A DNA stretch of 64,000 nt from Defluviitaleaceae bacterium (GCA_009777845.1 WRLD01000003.1:1-64000); one strand, 5' to 3'; shown: positions 40,911 to 49,147, counted from the first letter of the stretch. Translations and numbers: made by a program. The notes: generated by a model from the sequence alone, not told the origin.

Positions 40911-42181
40911 TGGCTTGCACTCGGCAGCTGACTACACCTCGTAATATCCGCGCCGAGGGAGCGCAGCCGCCCCTCTAAATCCTCGTAGCCGCGGTCGAGA
41001 TGCTCCACGTTGGTAATTACCGTCTGCCCCTTGGCGTTTAAGCCAGCGATTACCAGCGCCGCCCCTGCGCGTAAATCGGTAGCCGACACCTGCGCCCCAG
41101 TAAGCAAGCGCGGCCCTGTTATCACAGCCGTACGCCCTGCCATTTTGATATGCGCGCCTAGCCGTTTTAGCTCGCCCACATAGCGGAAGCGTTGCTCAAA
41201 CACATTTTCTGTAACATGGCTTATGCCGTTGGCTACGGACAACAGCGCGGCTATTTGCGGCTGTAAATCTGTAGGAAAGCCTGGGTAATATGCCGTTTTT
41301 ATTTCGCAGGGACGTAAGCTCTCGATTCCCTTTACGTTTAGCCAGTCCTCGCCTTCTTCTATAATACAGCCTGTTTCCCTTAGCTTGGCGGAAACTGTTT
41401 CCAGGTGCTTGGGAATAATATTCTCTACGGTTACATCGCCTGCGGTTATTGCCGCCGCTATCATATATGTACCCGCTTCTATAGGGTCTGGCAGGACGGT
41501 GTACTCGCCGCCGCCCAAGGCAGGAACGCCCGTAATCCTTATGGTAGCTGTACCTGCGCCGTGTATTTTCGCGCCGAGCTTGTTCAAAAAGCTGGCGGCA
41601 TCTACTACGTGCGGCTCTTTTGCGGCGTTTTCAATTAGCGTTTTGCCCTCGGCAAAAACAGCCGCCATCATTATATTGATGGTCGCGCCTACGCTCGGGC
41701 AGTCGAGATAAATATTCGCGCCCGTTAATTTTTCCGCGTGCAGCTTTACTGTGCCATGCTCGGTAGTGCATGTCGCGCCAAGGGCGGTAAAGCCCTTTAG
41801 ATGGTAATCAATAGGTCTTGCGCCCAAATCGCAGCCGCCTGGCAGGGGTACCTCGGCTCGCTTAAAACGCCCGAGCATTGCGCCCATAAAATAATACGAG
41901 GCGCGCAGATTTTGCGCGAGCCGTTCACTTAGCGTTTGGCTAGTCATATTTCGCGCGTCTATATATAATGTATGTTTAGTCATTTCTGCACAGATTACGC
42001 CCATGGATTCCATGGCCTCTACCATACAAGCAACATCTTCTATTTGCGGCACATTATCAATTATGCAAACATCGCCCGCCGCGATAGCAACAGGAAGAAT
42101 AGCAACAGCGGCATTTTTCGCGCCGTTTATGCTTATTTTGCCGCGTAAGGGGTTTTGCCCATTTATAACAATGCACTCCAT
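40907..42181 (-). CDS. murA: UDP-N-acetylglucosamine 1-carboxyvinyltransferase
   Basis: 424 residues. First committed step of peptidoglycan synthesis, adding enolpyruvate to UDP-GlcNAc. Seen: NGAKNAAVAILPVAIAAGDV near the N terminus (Lys-Asn substrate site), VPLPGGCDLGARPIDYHLKG with the reactive Cys near residue 115 (target of fosfomycin in the family), and GFPTDLQPQIAALLSVANG with RFRYVGELKRLGA near the end. Complete length. The ribosome site is weak. First gene of the murA-yycJ-addA operon. Confidence 0.96.
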   Translation of the reverse strand: MECIVINGQNPLRGKISINGAKNAAVAILPVAIAAGDVCIIDNVPQIEDVACMVEAMESMGVICAEMTKHTLYIDARNMTSQTLSERLAQNLRASYYFMGAMLGRFKRAEVPLPGGCDLGARPIDYHLKGFTALGATCTTEHGTVKLHAEKLTGANIYLDCPSVGATINIMMAAVFAEGKTLIENAAKEPHVVDAASFLNKLGAKIHGAGTATIRITGVPALGGGEYTVLPDPIEAGTYMIAAAITAGDVTVENIIPKHLETVSAKLRETGCIIEEGEDWLNVKGIESLRPCEIKTAYYPGFPTDLQPQIAALLSVANGISHVTENVFEQRFRYVGELKRLGAHIKMAGRTAVITGPRLLTGAQVSATDLRAGAALVIAGLNAKGQTVITNVEHLDRGYEDLEGRLRSLGADITRCSQLPSASQ

Positions 42182-42283
42182 TGCCTATGCACACCCTTAA
42201 TGAAAATCGAGATAGAGATAGTTATAGAAGAGTGTAAGGTAAGAGGGTATTGCCTGTCAATGGGAACATTTGTTCGGTACAAG

Positions 42284-42616
42284 TCAGGCACTCGGCATAA
42301 TAAGCAAATTAACTACCTTGTACACCTTTTGAAGTATATCTCGCGGCACAGCTTCTATTATACGGTAAGGGCGTGTCGTTAAATCAATCATGCGAACCTG
42401 CTCACACAGTATGTCCCCCTGTGTTTTTGTTCTGCTATCGAGAGGAACACGAACATCTATAGCCCTTGTTGTGCTTGTTATCGGGCAAGCCAACACAAAG
42501 CCGCTTTTTTTATTATATTTTGTGTTGCTGATTACAAGCGCGGGGCGTTCCCCCGACTGCTCTCGTCCCTTTGTTGGGGATAAATTGATTATGATTATAT
42601 CGCCTTGGCTTACCAT
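42284..42616 (-). CDS. mazF: MazF/PemK-family endoribonuclease toxin
   Basis: 110 residues. QGDIIIINLSPTKGREQSGERPALVISN and VLACPITSTTRAIDVRVPL are diagnostic of MazF; CEQVRMIDLTTR carries a conserved substrate-binding region. It cleaves mRNA at short sequences when free of its antitoxin. Overlaps mazE by seven bases. Ends about 100 bases from the start of murA; the 42182-42283 gap shows nothing recognisable. Confidence 0.93.
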   Translation of the reverse strand: MVSQGDIIIINLSPTKGREQSGERPALVISNTKYNKKSGFVLACPITSTTRAIDVRVPLDSRTKTQGDILCEQVRMIDLTTRPYRIIEAVPRDILQKVYKVVNLLIMPSA

Positions 42617-42834
42617 ACCTCACGCCCCACTGGTGCAATATCCTCCCACCCATCATCGGGTCGTTCATAGTTTTGCAGAAGCAAGTCAATATCCTGTGTA
42701 GGTGTTATGACTATTTCCTCGCCTTTTTTAGAAATCTCGACCGTATCGCCGATACGCAAGCCCAAATTTTGCAATAATATCTTATCCATGCGTATTCCTT
42801 GACTGTTGCCCCACTTTGCTACCTGTGTAATCAT
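42610..42834 (-). CDS. mazE: MazE-family antitoxin (AbrB-type)
   Basis: 74 residues. The N-terminal swapped-hairpin domain (VAKWGNSQGIRMDKILLQNL, GDTVEISKKGEEIVITP) binds DNA; the acidic C-terminal tail (NYERPDDGWEDIAPVG) binds MazF. GCGAGGTGA precedes the ATG. First gene of the pair, so it probably autoregulates. Confidence 0.92.
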   Translation of the reverse strand: MITQVAKWGNSQGIRMDKILLQNLGLRIGDTVEISKKGEEIVITPTQDIDLLLQNYERPDDGWEDIAPVGREVW

Positions 42835-42916
42835 AAAATCACCTCGCTATTATTTTAACACATTGTATTACGTTCTCGCACCAAAAAATTTTTTTTATAT
42901 TTTTTTAAATTTATAC

Positions 42917-42944
42917 TAAAGAAAAATAAAGTTTGTGCCGATAT
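42917..42944 (+). promoter_or_regulatory. SigD (sigma-28)-type promoter of the flagellin gene
   Basis: TAAA at 42917-42920, 16 bases, then GCCGATAT at 42937-42944, an exact match to the B. subtilis SigD -10 box. A start near 42951 gives a leader of about 100 bases before the flagellin ATG. Confidence 0.85.
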
Positions 42945-43053
42945 ATGAATTACGAGTGTGTTCTGCCACAAGAAATACAAGCAGTACAAGGGCAACAAAA
43001 CAACAGCAGACACGCCAAGGAGCAATTATTATTATGGACGATGGGGGTACACT

Positions 43054-45288
43054 ATGTCTAATATGGTAGTAAGAACAAATGTATTCGCGCTCAACGCGCA
43101 CAGGAATTTAACCAACACAGGCCTACAGCAAAGGCAATCCTCGCAAAGACTTAGCTCCGGCTACAGAATAAACAGCGCGGCGGACGATGCCGCAGGTCTT
43201 GCGATTTCCGAATCAATGCGCGCGCAAATAAGAGGGCTTGACCAAGCCTCTATCAACGCGCAGGACGGCGTAGGGCTTATTCAAACCGCCGAGGGCGCGA
43301 TGTCAACCATAAGCGATATGGTTATCCGCATACGCGAGCTTATTGTCCAAGCCGCCAACGATACCAATACGCCCGACAACCGCAATATGATTCAATTAGA
43401 AATCGACCAGCTTATGACGGAAATCAATGACGTTACTTTCCGTACACAGTTTAATACTCGTACATTACTCGACGGCGGCCTAACAGGCGGCGGCGGCCCA
43501 ACAAGCGCAGTTAGCTTGCAGTGGATGCTGTTCCAACAAGCCCGCGTTATTGGCTTGCCTCACCCAGGCGCGACAGTAGGCCCAGGCGGTTTACACCCAA
43601 ACCCCAACGACATGAACCACACCAGTATGCGCGAGCAAATGATTGGGCTGCAAAATGGGCTTAATGACCTTGCGCGCCGTATATCCGATAGATTAGTAGC
43701 GCTTCCCGACGGCGACCCCGACAAAATAAGCACTGCCGAAAGAGATGCTATTTTCCACCCCGACAGATTAGACTTTAGTAGCCTAAACGGCATACTTACA
43801 GATGCTGAAAAACAAGAGTTACGCAATATCCAAAACAGGGCAGACGGTCTTTTGCGTACTTCTCTAGCGGCGGCACAGGAGCTATTTACTACTACGTCCG
43901 ACCAAATTCGTGCATTGGGCGGTAAAGATGCCGTAAACAATGACGGCTCTCGCGTATTCCTAGAAAGCACGGTTGATGCTTGGTTTGACGATGCTACTGG
44001 CGGTCTTGCGGAAATAACAAGTCTACAAGAAATGATACTCGGCGTTGATGCTGACGGCAAAATCGGCACACTCGGCGCACCTGCCGCAGGTAGCCTGCTT
44101 GCAGACTTGGGAGCTATTGATAGTAACGATATTCAAGGCTTAAACGATTTTATACAAGAAAAATTAGTAGGTTGGACAAATGCGACAAATACAACCAATC
44201 CGCACACGGCTACAATACCTAATCCCGACTACGTTGATTGGGCTAATGACCCTCTTAACATGATTAACGACCCTAATTATACAGACTTTAGCCATCTAGG
44301 TGCAGGGTTTGGTTGGGTTGATAACGATGTAATTATAGCGGTAGCTGGTGGTGTACCTCAAATTCCCGACCCAGATGTTACGATTAACGCTCCTGGTACT
44401 TGGGTTTCTGTTGGCGGAGGTTTCTTTAACGAGGACGACTACGACTTAACAGATACTACCTTGTGGGATACTACGTCCGCAGCTGCTGATAGTCCTGGTG
44501 CTGACTGGGGCTGGATTGCTGATGCAAACGGCGGTGCAGGAGCGTGGACAAGGGAAAACTTAACTATACATGCGACTATCCCGCAAGTTCAAGACCCTGC
44601 CGCTCCTTTAGTTCCCGACCCCGATTTTGATATGACGGGCTATATACAGATAGGCACTACAGACTTTTGGGTACCTGGCACGTATGAGTTCCTTGATGAC
44701 CCACCGCAAATATTAGACCCCTCACTAACAAACCCATATGAACCAACTATACCTAACCCCGAGTATGCCGACTTTGTTGCGGGTGGTACATGGGACGGTC
44801 CCACACTTAACACCCTCGAAGGCTTGCTAAGCTCCGCAATGGCTGTACTCGCAGACGTAAACCTTGAGTCTAACGCCATGTGGTTCCAAATAGGCGCAAA
44901 CTCTATGCAGGGCATGATACTACAGCTTAAAGGTATGCACACTGGTATACTCGGCGGCGGACGCGGCGACCTCGCTATGCTTATAGACGTACGCCATAAC
45001 AGCGGTATTCCTATCTCCGAACAGCTCGACCTAATAAAGGTAGCAGAAAACGTAGTAAACGGACAACGCGCACAGCTAGGCGCAATCCAAAACCGCCTAG
45101 AATTTACACGCCAATCACTCGACATTTCTTCCGAAAACCTCTCCGCCGCAGAATCAAGAATACGCGACACCGACATGGCAAAAGAAATGATGCGCTTTAC
45201 CTCCGCACAAGTCCTACAACAAGCAGGCATATCAATGCTCGCACAAGCAAATCAGCTACCATCTTCTATCCTACAGCTCCTACAATAG
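43054..45288 (+). CDS. Flagellin with very large central domain
   Basis: 744 residues, against about 270-500 for common flagellins. The N-terminal D0/D1 region is canonical (VRTNVFALNAHRNL, LSSGYRINSAADDAAGLAIS, RAQIRGLDQASINAQDGVGL), as is the C terminus (GAIQNRLEFTRQSLDISSEN, AESRIRDTDMAKEMM, QAGISMLAQANQLP). Between them about 465 residues form a D2/D3 insert with repeated motifs of the type IPNPDYVDWA, IPNPEYADF, QIPDPDV and TWVPGTYEF, rich in Asp, Pro and Trp. Exported by the flagellar apparatus. ATG 43054 follows GGGGG; upstream in-frame codons are excluded by family homology. A SigD promoter and a strong terminator frame it as a single gene. Confidence 0.95.
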   Translation: MSNMVVRTNVFALNAHRNLTNTGLQQRQSSQRLSSGYRINSAADDAAGLAISESMRAQIRGLDQASINAQDGVGLIQTAEGAMSTISDMVIRIRELIVQAANDTNTPDNRNMIQLEIDQLMTEINDVTFRTQFNTRTLLDGGLTGGGGPTSAVSLQWMLFQQARVIGLPHPGATVGPGGLHPNPNDMNHTSMREQMIGLQNGLNDLARRISDRLVALPDGDPDKISTAERDAIFHPDRLDFSSLNGILTDAEKQELRNIQNRADGLLRTSLAAAQELFTTTSDQIRALGGKDAVNNDGSRVFLESTVDAWFDDATGGLAEITSLQEMILGVDADGKIGTLGAPAAGSLLADLGAIDSNDIQGLNDFIQEKLVGWTNATNTTNPHTATIPNPDYVDWANDPLNMINDPNYTDFSHLGAGFGWVDNDVIIAVAGGVPQIPDPDVTINAPGTWVSVGGGFFNEDDYDLTDTTLWDTTSAAADSPGADWGWIADANGGAGAWTRENLTIHATIPQVQDPAAPLVPDPDFDMTGYIQIGTTDFWVPGTYEFLDDPPQILDPSLTNPYEPTIPNPEYADFVAGGTWDGPTLNTLEGLLSSAMAVLADVNLESNAMWFQIGANSMQGMILQLKGMHTGILGGGRGDLAMLIDVRHNSGIPISEQLDLIKVAENVVNGQRAQLGAIQNRLEFTRQSLDISSENLSAAESRIRDTDMAKEMMRFTSAQVLQQAGISMLAQANQLPSSILQLLQ

Positions 45289-45320
45289 CCAATACCCCCT
45301 TTTATCCATCCCCATATTTA

Positions 45321-45353
45321 ATTACAAAAAAACGGCGTGTGCCGTTTTTTTGT
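45321..45353 (+). terminator. Intrinsic terminator of the flagellin gene
   Basis: aaaaaaacggcgtgtgccgttttttt: a CGGC stem extended by A:T pairs, loop GTGT, then a long T run. Confidence 0.9.
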
Positions 45354-45416
45354 TTTTTTTTGGGGGGGGGTATTTTTTTGTTTGGGGGTTTTGTATTTTT
45401 TTGTTTGGGGGGGTTT

Positions 45417-45967
45417 GTAGGGGACGAGTTTACTCGTCCCGAGGTTTGCACGTAGCAAATTGATGGGACGTTGCCTATCCCTCACAGTTGCGTGCGTACC
45501 TCGGGACGGATAAATCCGTCCCCTACAAGGAGCTTACACGCTTTTACCGTTCATGCGATTGTGCGTTTGCCGTTCATGCGGTTGTTGTTTGTCGTTCGTG
45601 CGTTTGTTGTTCGCACGTTTGCCGTTTGTGCATTTGTCGTTCATGCGTTTGTCGTGGGGTTTTTGTAGGGGACGAGTTTACTCGTCCCGAGGTTTGCACG
45701 TAGCAAATTGATGGGACGTTGCCTATCCCTCAGTTGCGTGCGTACCTCGGGACGGATAAATCCGTCCCCTACAAGGAACTTACACGCTTTTACCGTTCAT
45801 GCGTTTGCCGTTCGTGCGTTTGTCGTGGGGGTTTTGTAGGGGACGAGTTTACTCGTCCCGAGGTTTGCACGTACCAAATTGATGGGACGTTGCCTGTCCC
45901 TCAATTGCGTGCGTACCTCGTGACGACATTCCCACCACAGTACAGCGGTGAAAAGGGGCTATGCCCC
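45417..45967. repeat. Three tandem family B copies with variable spacers, ending in a family D variant
   Basis: B copies at 45417-45526, 45665-45772 and 45836-about 45922. Each begins gtaggggacgagtttactcg. The first two are followed by agcttacacgcttttaccg-type spacers made of gttcatgcgtttgtcgt units of different copy number. The third runs directly into a reverse family D variant at 45917-45967. This explains the whole 45354-45970 gap; open frames here are artefacts. Confidence 0.85.
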
Positions 45968-46024
45968 CCCTTGATATATGCGTATAAAAGGCGTATACTA
46001 ATATAATTGAAAGGTGGTTTATGT

Positions 46025-46199
46025 ATGAAAACAAAGGATTTAGTTGCCATGCTAAACCGCAACGGCTGGGAATTTAAAAGACATGGTTCAAACCACGACA
46101 TATACGTAAAAGGCAAAGAGCGTGAATCTATCGTACGGCACAGAGAAACGGACGAAAGCCTTAGCCAAAGCCATTATCAAGCGACGTAATTTAAAGTAG
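46025..46199 (+). pseudogene. hicA: hicA-like toxin gene with a frameshift near its end
   Basis: KTKDLVAMLNRNGWEFKRHG, then SNHDIYV and IVRHRETDE match HicA. The open frame then reads SLSQSHYQAT and stops at 46189. Dropping one A in gacgaaagcc restores the usual ending ALAKAIIKRRNLK up to TAG 46197-46199. AAAGGTGG precedes the ATG. HicA is a small RNase, and the catalytic His (GSNHD) is intact, so a product with an altered tail could still be made. Either a decayed toxin or a sequencing error. Confidence 0.7.
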
Positions 46200-46290
46200 T
46201 GCAAGCTCGCACATGAAAAACTGCCAAAGGCGAGCAAAAAGACAGTGTAAACTCGCACATGTAAAATCGCCAAAGGCGAGTCAAAAAAAC
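46197..46290 (+). repeat. Two tandem family F elements between hicA and hicB
   Basis: agtgcaagctcgcacatga / aactgccaaaggcgagc and cagtgtaaactcgcacatg / aaatcgccaaaggcgagtc. They separate hicA from hicB by over 100 bases, where the genes normally lie side by side. Confidence 0.8.
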
Positions 46291-46302
46291 AGGAGGGTTA
46301 GT

Positions 46303-46701
46303 ATGAAAGCCGCATACCCGATTTTATTAAGCAACGGCAACACCCATATTGTCGTATCAATACCCGATTTTGACATCAACACACAGGGCAAAACCGAAGT
46401 GGAAGCAATAGAAATGGCGCGTGATGCAATAGGAATAATGGGTATCGACATGGAGGACGAAAACGAAGCCTTGCCCACACCCACCGCATTATGCGACATT
46501 AAGAAAGAAAACGACACCGATATTGTTACCCTTGTTGATGTCGATTTTACGGAATATCGCCGCAAAAACGACCTGCGAGCCGTAAAAAAGAACTGCACAA
46601 TACCGTCTTGGCTAAATGCCGAAGCGGAAAGGGCAGGCGTTAATTTCTCTGCAATCCTGCAAACCGCATTAAAACACGAGCTTAAAATAAGAGGGGCATA
46701 G
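46303..46701 (+). CDS. hicB: HicB-family antitoxin
   Basis: 132 residues. The N-terminal HicB fold (AYPILLSNGNTHIVVSIPDF, AIEMARDAIGIMGIDMEDE) binds HicA; the C-terminal helix-turn-helix-like part (CTIPSWLNAEAERAGVNFSA, LQTALKHEL) binds DNA. AGGAGGG lies before the ATG. The last residues and stop (RGA, TAG) fall in the ggggcatagcccc hairpin of a family D element. Confidence 0.88.
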   Translation: MKAAYPILLSNGNTHIVVSIPDFDINTQGKTEVEAIEMARDAIGIMGIDMEDENEALPTPTALCDIKKENDTDIVTLVDVDFTEYRRKNDLRAVKKNCTIPSWLNAEAERAGVNFSAILQTALKHELKIRGA

Positions 46702-46790
46702 CCCCTTTTCTCAGACTGTAGCTTGGTGGGGGCATAGCCCCTTTTCTCCGACTGTAGCTTGGTGGGAATATCGCCTCGAAGCCTTAACAA
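46693..46790 (+). repeat. Family D element with internal partial duplication, at the hicB stop
   Basis: ggggcatagccccttttctc, agactgtagcttggtggg occurs twice in tandem; the second copy continues into aatatcgcctcgaagcctta. The hicB stop TAG is in the first hairpin. Confidence 0.85.
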
Positions 46791-46809
46791 CGTGTAAGCA
46801 TATAAAAAC

Positions 46810-46910
46810 AATAAAACACGAATTTTTACAGATTTACGCAGATTTTGATTTGGCACGAGCCAATCCGCAAAATCTGCGTAAATCCGTTAAATCCGTGTTC
46901 TATTATTTAT
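46810..46910. repeat. Family A array
   Basis: aaacacgaatttttacagat at the left, aaatccgttaaatccgtgtt at the right. Part of the 46702-47204 gap, which also holds C and D elements and no gene. Confidence 0.75.
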
Positions 46911-46957
46911 GATTATCAAGCTCGGGAATACATTTACACCGTACTCACTTTACTGTA

Positions 46958-47102
46958 AAAAATTTTCACACAGAGGCACAGAGGCACAGAGGGCGAGAAG
47001 CACAGCAGACATGCCGACAGAAATTAAAATTTCCGCTCGATTGTCTGATATGCCTCTCGCCCTCTGTGCCTCTGTGCCTCTGTGTGAAAATTCTTTTAAA
47101 CT
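46958..47102. repeat. Family C palindromic element
   Basis: Reverse complement of 6674-6825 over nearly its whole length, including the loop (gacatgccgac / ttgtctgatatgcc). Arms cacagaggcacagaggcac. Confidence 0.88.
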
Positions 47103-47160
47103 AAACAACGAAGTTATACATTTTGCCCACTCTTTCCCACACCACACAAAACAACCTAAA

Positions 47161-47213
47161 GGCTCGGGACGACATTCCCACCACAGTACAGCGGTGAAAT
47201 GGGGCTATGCCCC
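47161..47213 (-). repeat. Family D variant supplying the stop codon of the carboxypeptidase gene
   Basis: ctcgggacgacattcccacc, acagtacagcggtgaaatgg, ggctatgcccc. The carboxypeptidase gene ends inside its hairpin (Ala-Gly-Ala-stop). Confidence 0.8.
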
Positions 47214-48359
47214 TGCATACCACCGCTTAAACATTCTATCCATAATAATGCCAACCGACGCTTTCTCAATATCCTGCGGAATAATCAGCTCGCTACGCCC
47301 TACCTCGCTGCCCTCCCACGTATAAATCACCTCGCCAGCCGTTTGCCCCTGCAAAATCGGCGCATCTAGCGACTCGAGCAGCACCACCTCGCCGTCTAGC
47401 GACACATGCTTGCCCTTGGGCGCGACCATGTTTACCTGCTCTTTTATTACCACGGGCGAGGTTTCCACGCTGCCCTTGTAAATTTTCACCTCGCCCATGG
47501 GCGTGCCAGTTTCTTCCTTTGCAATCAGCGCGTAATTTGCGTAGCCGTAGTCGAACAGCTTCATCGCGCTGTCGAATCGTGTAACAGGGTCTGGCGCGCC
47601 CAGCACAACGCCAATCAGCTGCATACCCTCTTTTTCCGCCGTGGCAGAAATGCAGTACAACGCCTGCGCAGTCGAGCCGGTTTTTAGCCCGGTCGCGCCG
47701 GAATAGCTACGGATTAGGCGGTTTGTGTTGGTTAGCCCAAACTCCTCCTCGCCGCGCGCCGTTTTGTGAATAATCTTGTCGAGCCGAATTTTTGCGTACT
47801 CGAACACCTGCGGATACTTCAAAATCAACTCGCGCGACATAAGCGCGATGTCGTACGCAGTCGTTATATGCCCGTCCGCGTCCAGTCCGCACGCATTGAC
47901 GAAATTTGTATTTTCCATGCCAAGGCTTCGCGCCTTGTTGTTCATTTGCGTAATAAAGGCTTCCTCGCTACCCGCGACAAATTCCGCCATAGCGACCGCG
48001 GCATCATTCGCGGAAGCAATAACGACAGATTTCACCAAATCTCGCACTGTTTGCTTTTCCTCCGGTTCGAGAAAAATTTGCGAGCCGCCCATAGAAGCGG
48101 CGTGCGCGCTCACGGTGACGACATCGTCCCACTGTATTCGCTCCTGCTCGATTGCCTCGTAAATCAGAAGCATTGTCATAACCTTTGTTACGCTTGCGGG
48201 CGCGAGTTTTTCGTGTGCGTTATGTTCGTGCAAGATTTTGCCCGTTTCCGCTTCCATCAACAAGCTCGCCTTAGAATCCACCGAAACAGTGGCGTTTGCC
48301 GTTATGCTTAGAAAAAACACCGCCGCAAGCACGAGGGTCACTACTCTGTAAAATTTCAT
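47205..48359 (-). CDS. D-alanyl-D-alanine carboxypeptidase (PBP5/DacF type, S11)
   Basis: 384 residues. Secreted, membrane-bound enzyme that trims the terminal D-Ala from peptidoglycan stem peptides. Seen: signal peptide (VVTLVLAAVFFLSITANA), the catalytic SxxK as ASVTKVMT near residue 56, SAN in VIASANDAAVAMAEF, KTG in ATGLKTGSTAQAL, and a PBP5-C beta domain (EQVNMVAPKGKHVSLDGE) before an amphipathic tail (IIMDRMFKRWYAGA). The last two codons and stop come from a family D repeat. AGGAAGG precedes the ATG. A 100-base folded leader lies upstream (48370-48480). Confidence 0.93.
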   Translation of the reverse strand: MKFYRVVTLVLAAVFFLSITANATVSVDSKASLLMEAETGKILHEHNAHEKLAPASVTKVMTMLLIYEAIEQERIQWDDVVTVSAHAASMGGSQIFLEPEEKQTVRDLVKSVVIASANDAAVAMAEFVAGSEEAFITQMNNKARSLGMENTNFVNACGLDADGHITTAYDIALMSRELILKYPQVFEYAKIRLDKIIHKTARGEEEFGLTNTNRLIRSYSGATGLKTGSTAQALYCISATAEKEGMQLIGVVLGAPDPVTRFDSAMKLFDYGYANYALIAKEETGTPMGEVKIYKGSVETSPVVIKEQVNMVAPKGKHVSLDGEVVLLESLDAPILQGQTAGEVIYTWEGSEVGRSELIIPQDIEKASVGIIMDRMFKRWYAGA

Positions 48360-48369
48360 ACAAAAAAGT

Positions 48370-48480
48370 CCTTCCTAGTCTTGGAAGCTGTTTTCTGCTG
48401 TCTTGGCTCGGCGGTCAAATTTCCGCCGCTTCGACATTTGGCTATGAAAACAACTTCTTACTTTAATAAGTCTAGGTTGG
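48370..48480 (-). ncRNA. Structured RNA leader of the carboxypeptidase gene (candidate cis-regulatory RNA)
   Basis: On the minus strand three nested helices are visible: an outer helix (48468-48476 with 48374-48382, one mismatch), a 12-base helix (48446-48457 with 48384-48395, one G-U pair), and an inner hairpin (48423-48428 with 48409-48414, loop of eight) extended by a 4-base pairing (48433-48436 with 48399-48402). Conserved-looking single-stranded stretches lie between them. I do not recognise a known riboswitch. The 3' strand of the outer helix ends about 15 bases before the ATG, close to the ribosome site. Confidence 0.6.
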
Positions 48481-48545
48481 ACTATTTATAAATTTTTATG
48501 CAGAATTATTGTTGATGTTTTACGTTAAGTACAAAACACCAACGG

Positions 48546-48572
48546 ACAGTCGGAGAAAAGGGGCGAAGCCCC
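48546..48572 (-). repeat. Partial family D element
   Basis: cagtcggagaaaaggggcga and agcccc: the right-hand hairpin part of D in reverse, in the gene-free stretch 48481-49421. Confidence 0.7.
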
Positions 48573-48602
48573 TACGACAAACGCACAAAGCCAAAATGTA
48601 TA

Positions 48603-48815
48603 AATCAAACACGGATTCAACGGATTTTCGCGGATTACGCGGATTCGTTCGTGCAAAAATCCGCTTAAATCTGTGTAAATCCGCTAAATCCGTGTTTAAT
48701 CATTGAAACCAAAAAATCTACACGCTTTTGACATTCGTGCGTTTTTCTTTGACATTGCTTTTAAATCCGCATAAATCCGTGCAAATCCACTAAATCCGCA
48801 TATTCACACATTTAG
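48603..48815. repeat. Family A array plus a partial second array
   Basis: aaacacggattcaacggatt to aaatccgctaaatccgtgtt (48603-48705), then a shorter run (atccgcataaatccgtgc) at about 48760-48805. Confidence 0.75.
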
Positions 48816-48849
48816 GCTTCGTACGCTTGTCGCAGTATCATTGTTCTTT

Positions 48850-49017
48850 GTAGGGGACGAGTTTACTCGTCCCGAGGTACGCACGTTTATCAATTAGAAG
48901 CGGGCAACGTCCATTAAGCAGGCAGTAAGGTGTTGTCTAAGTGGTTTTCTTAGACAACACCGCACGCCGACCAACGCAGAACGAGGTAATCTCGGGACGG
49001 ATAAATCCGTCCCCTAC
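48850..49017. repeat. Family B element interrupted by a family E element
   Basis: B sequence (gtaggggacgagtttactcg ... gggcaacgtccattaa) is broken at 48918-48972 by E (gcaggcagtaaggtgttgtc, taagtggttttctta, gacaacaccgcacgccgacc) and resumes at aacgcagaacgaggtaatct, ending cgtcccctac. Intact B copies (e.g. 20820) read straight through this point. Confidence 0.85.
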
Positions 49018-49100
49018 AAGAACCTGCAATTTCCCCAGTGGTTTAACAAATGATTTCTGCAACACAAATTTGCACGACCGAATCCGCCAAATCTGCGAAA

Positions 49101-49147
49101 TTAACGCAGAACGAGGTAACCTCGGGACGGATAAATCCGTCCCCTAC
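49101..49147. repeat. Partial family B element
   Basis: ttaacgcagaacgaggtaac to ccgtcccctac. Together with the flanking aagaacctgcaatttcccc and caaatttgcacgaccgaatc blocks it duplicates 49000-49090, showing local tandem duplication. Confidence 0.75.

Noticed and set aside
45471-46006. Three open frames with Cys/Arg/Val repeats
   Set aside because: They lie wholly in tandem family B repeats and their spacers.
47766-48311. 181-codon frame antisense to the carboxypeptidase gene
   Set aside because: Shadow frame without start signals.
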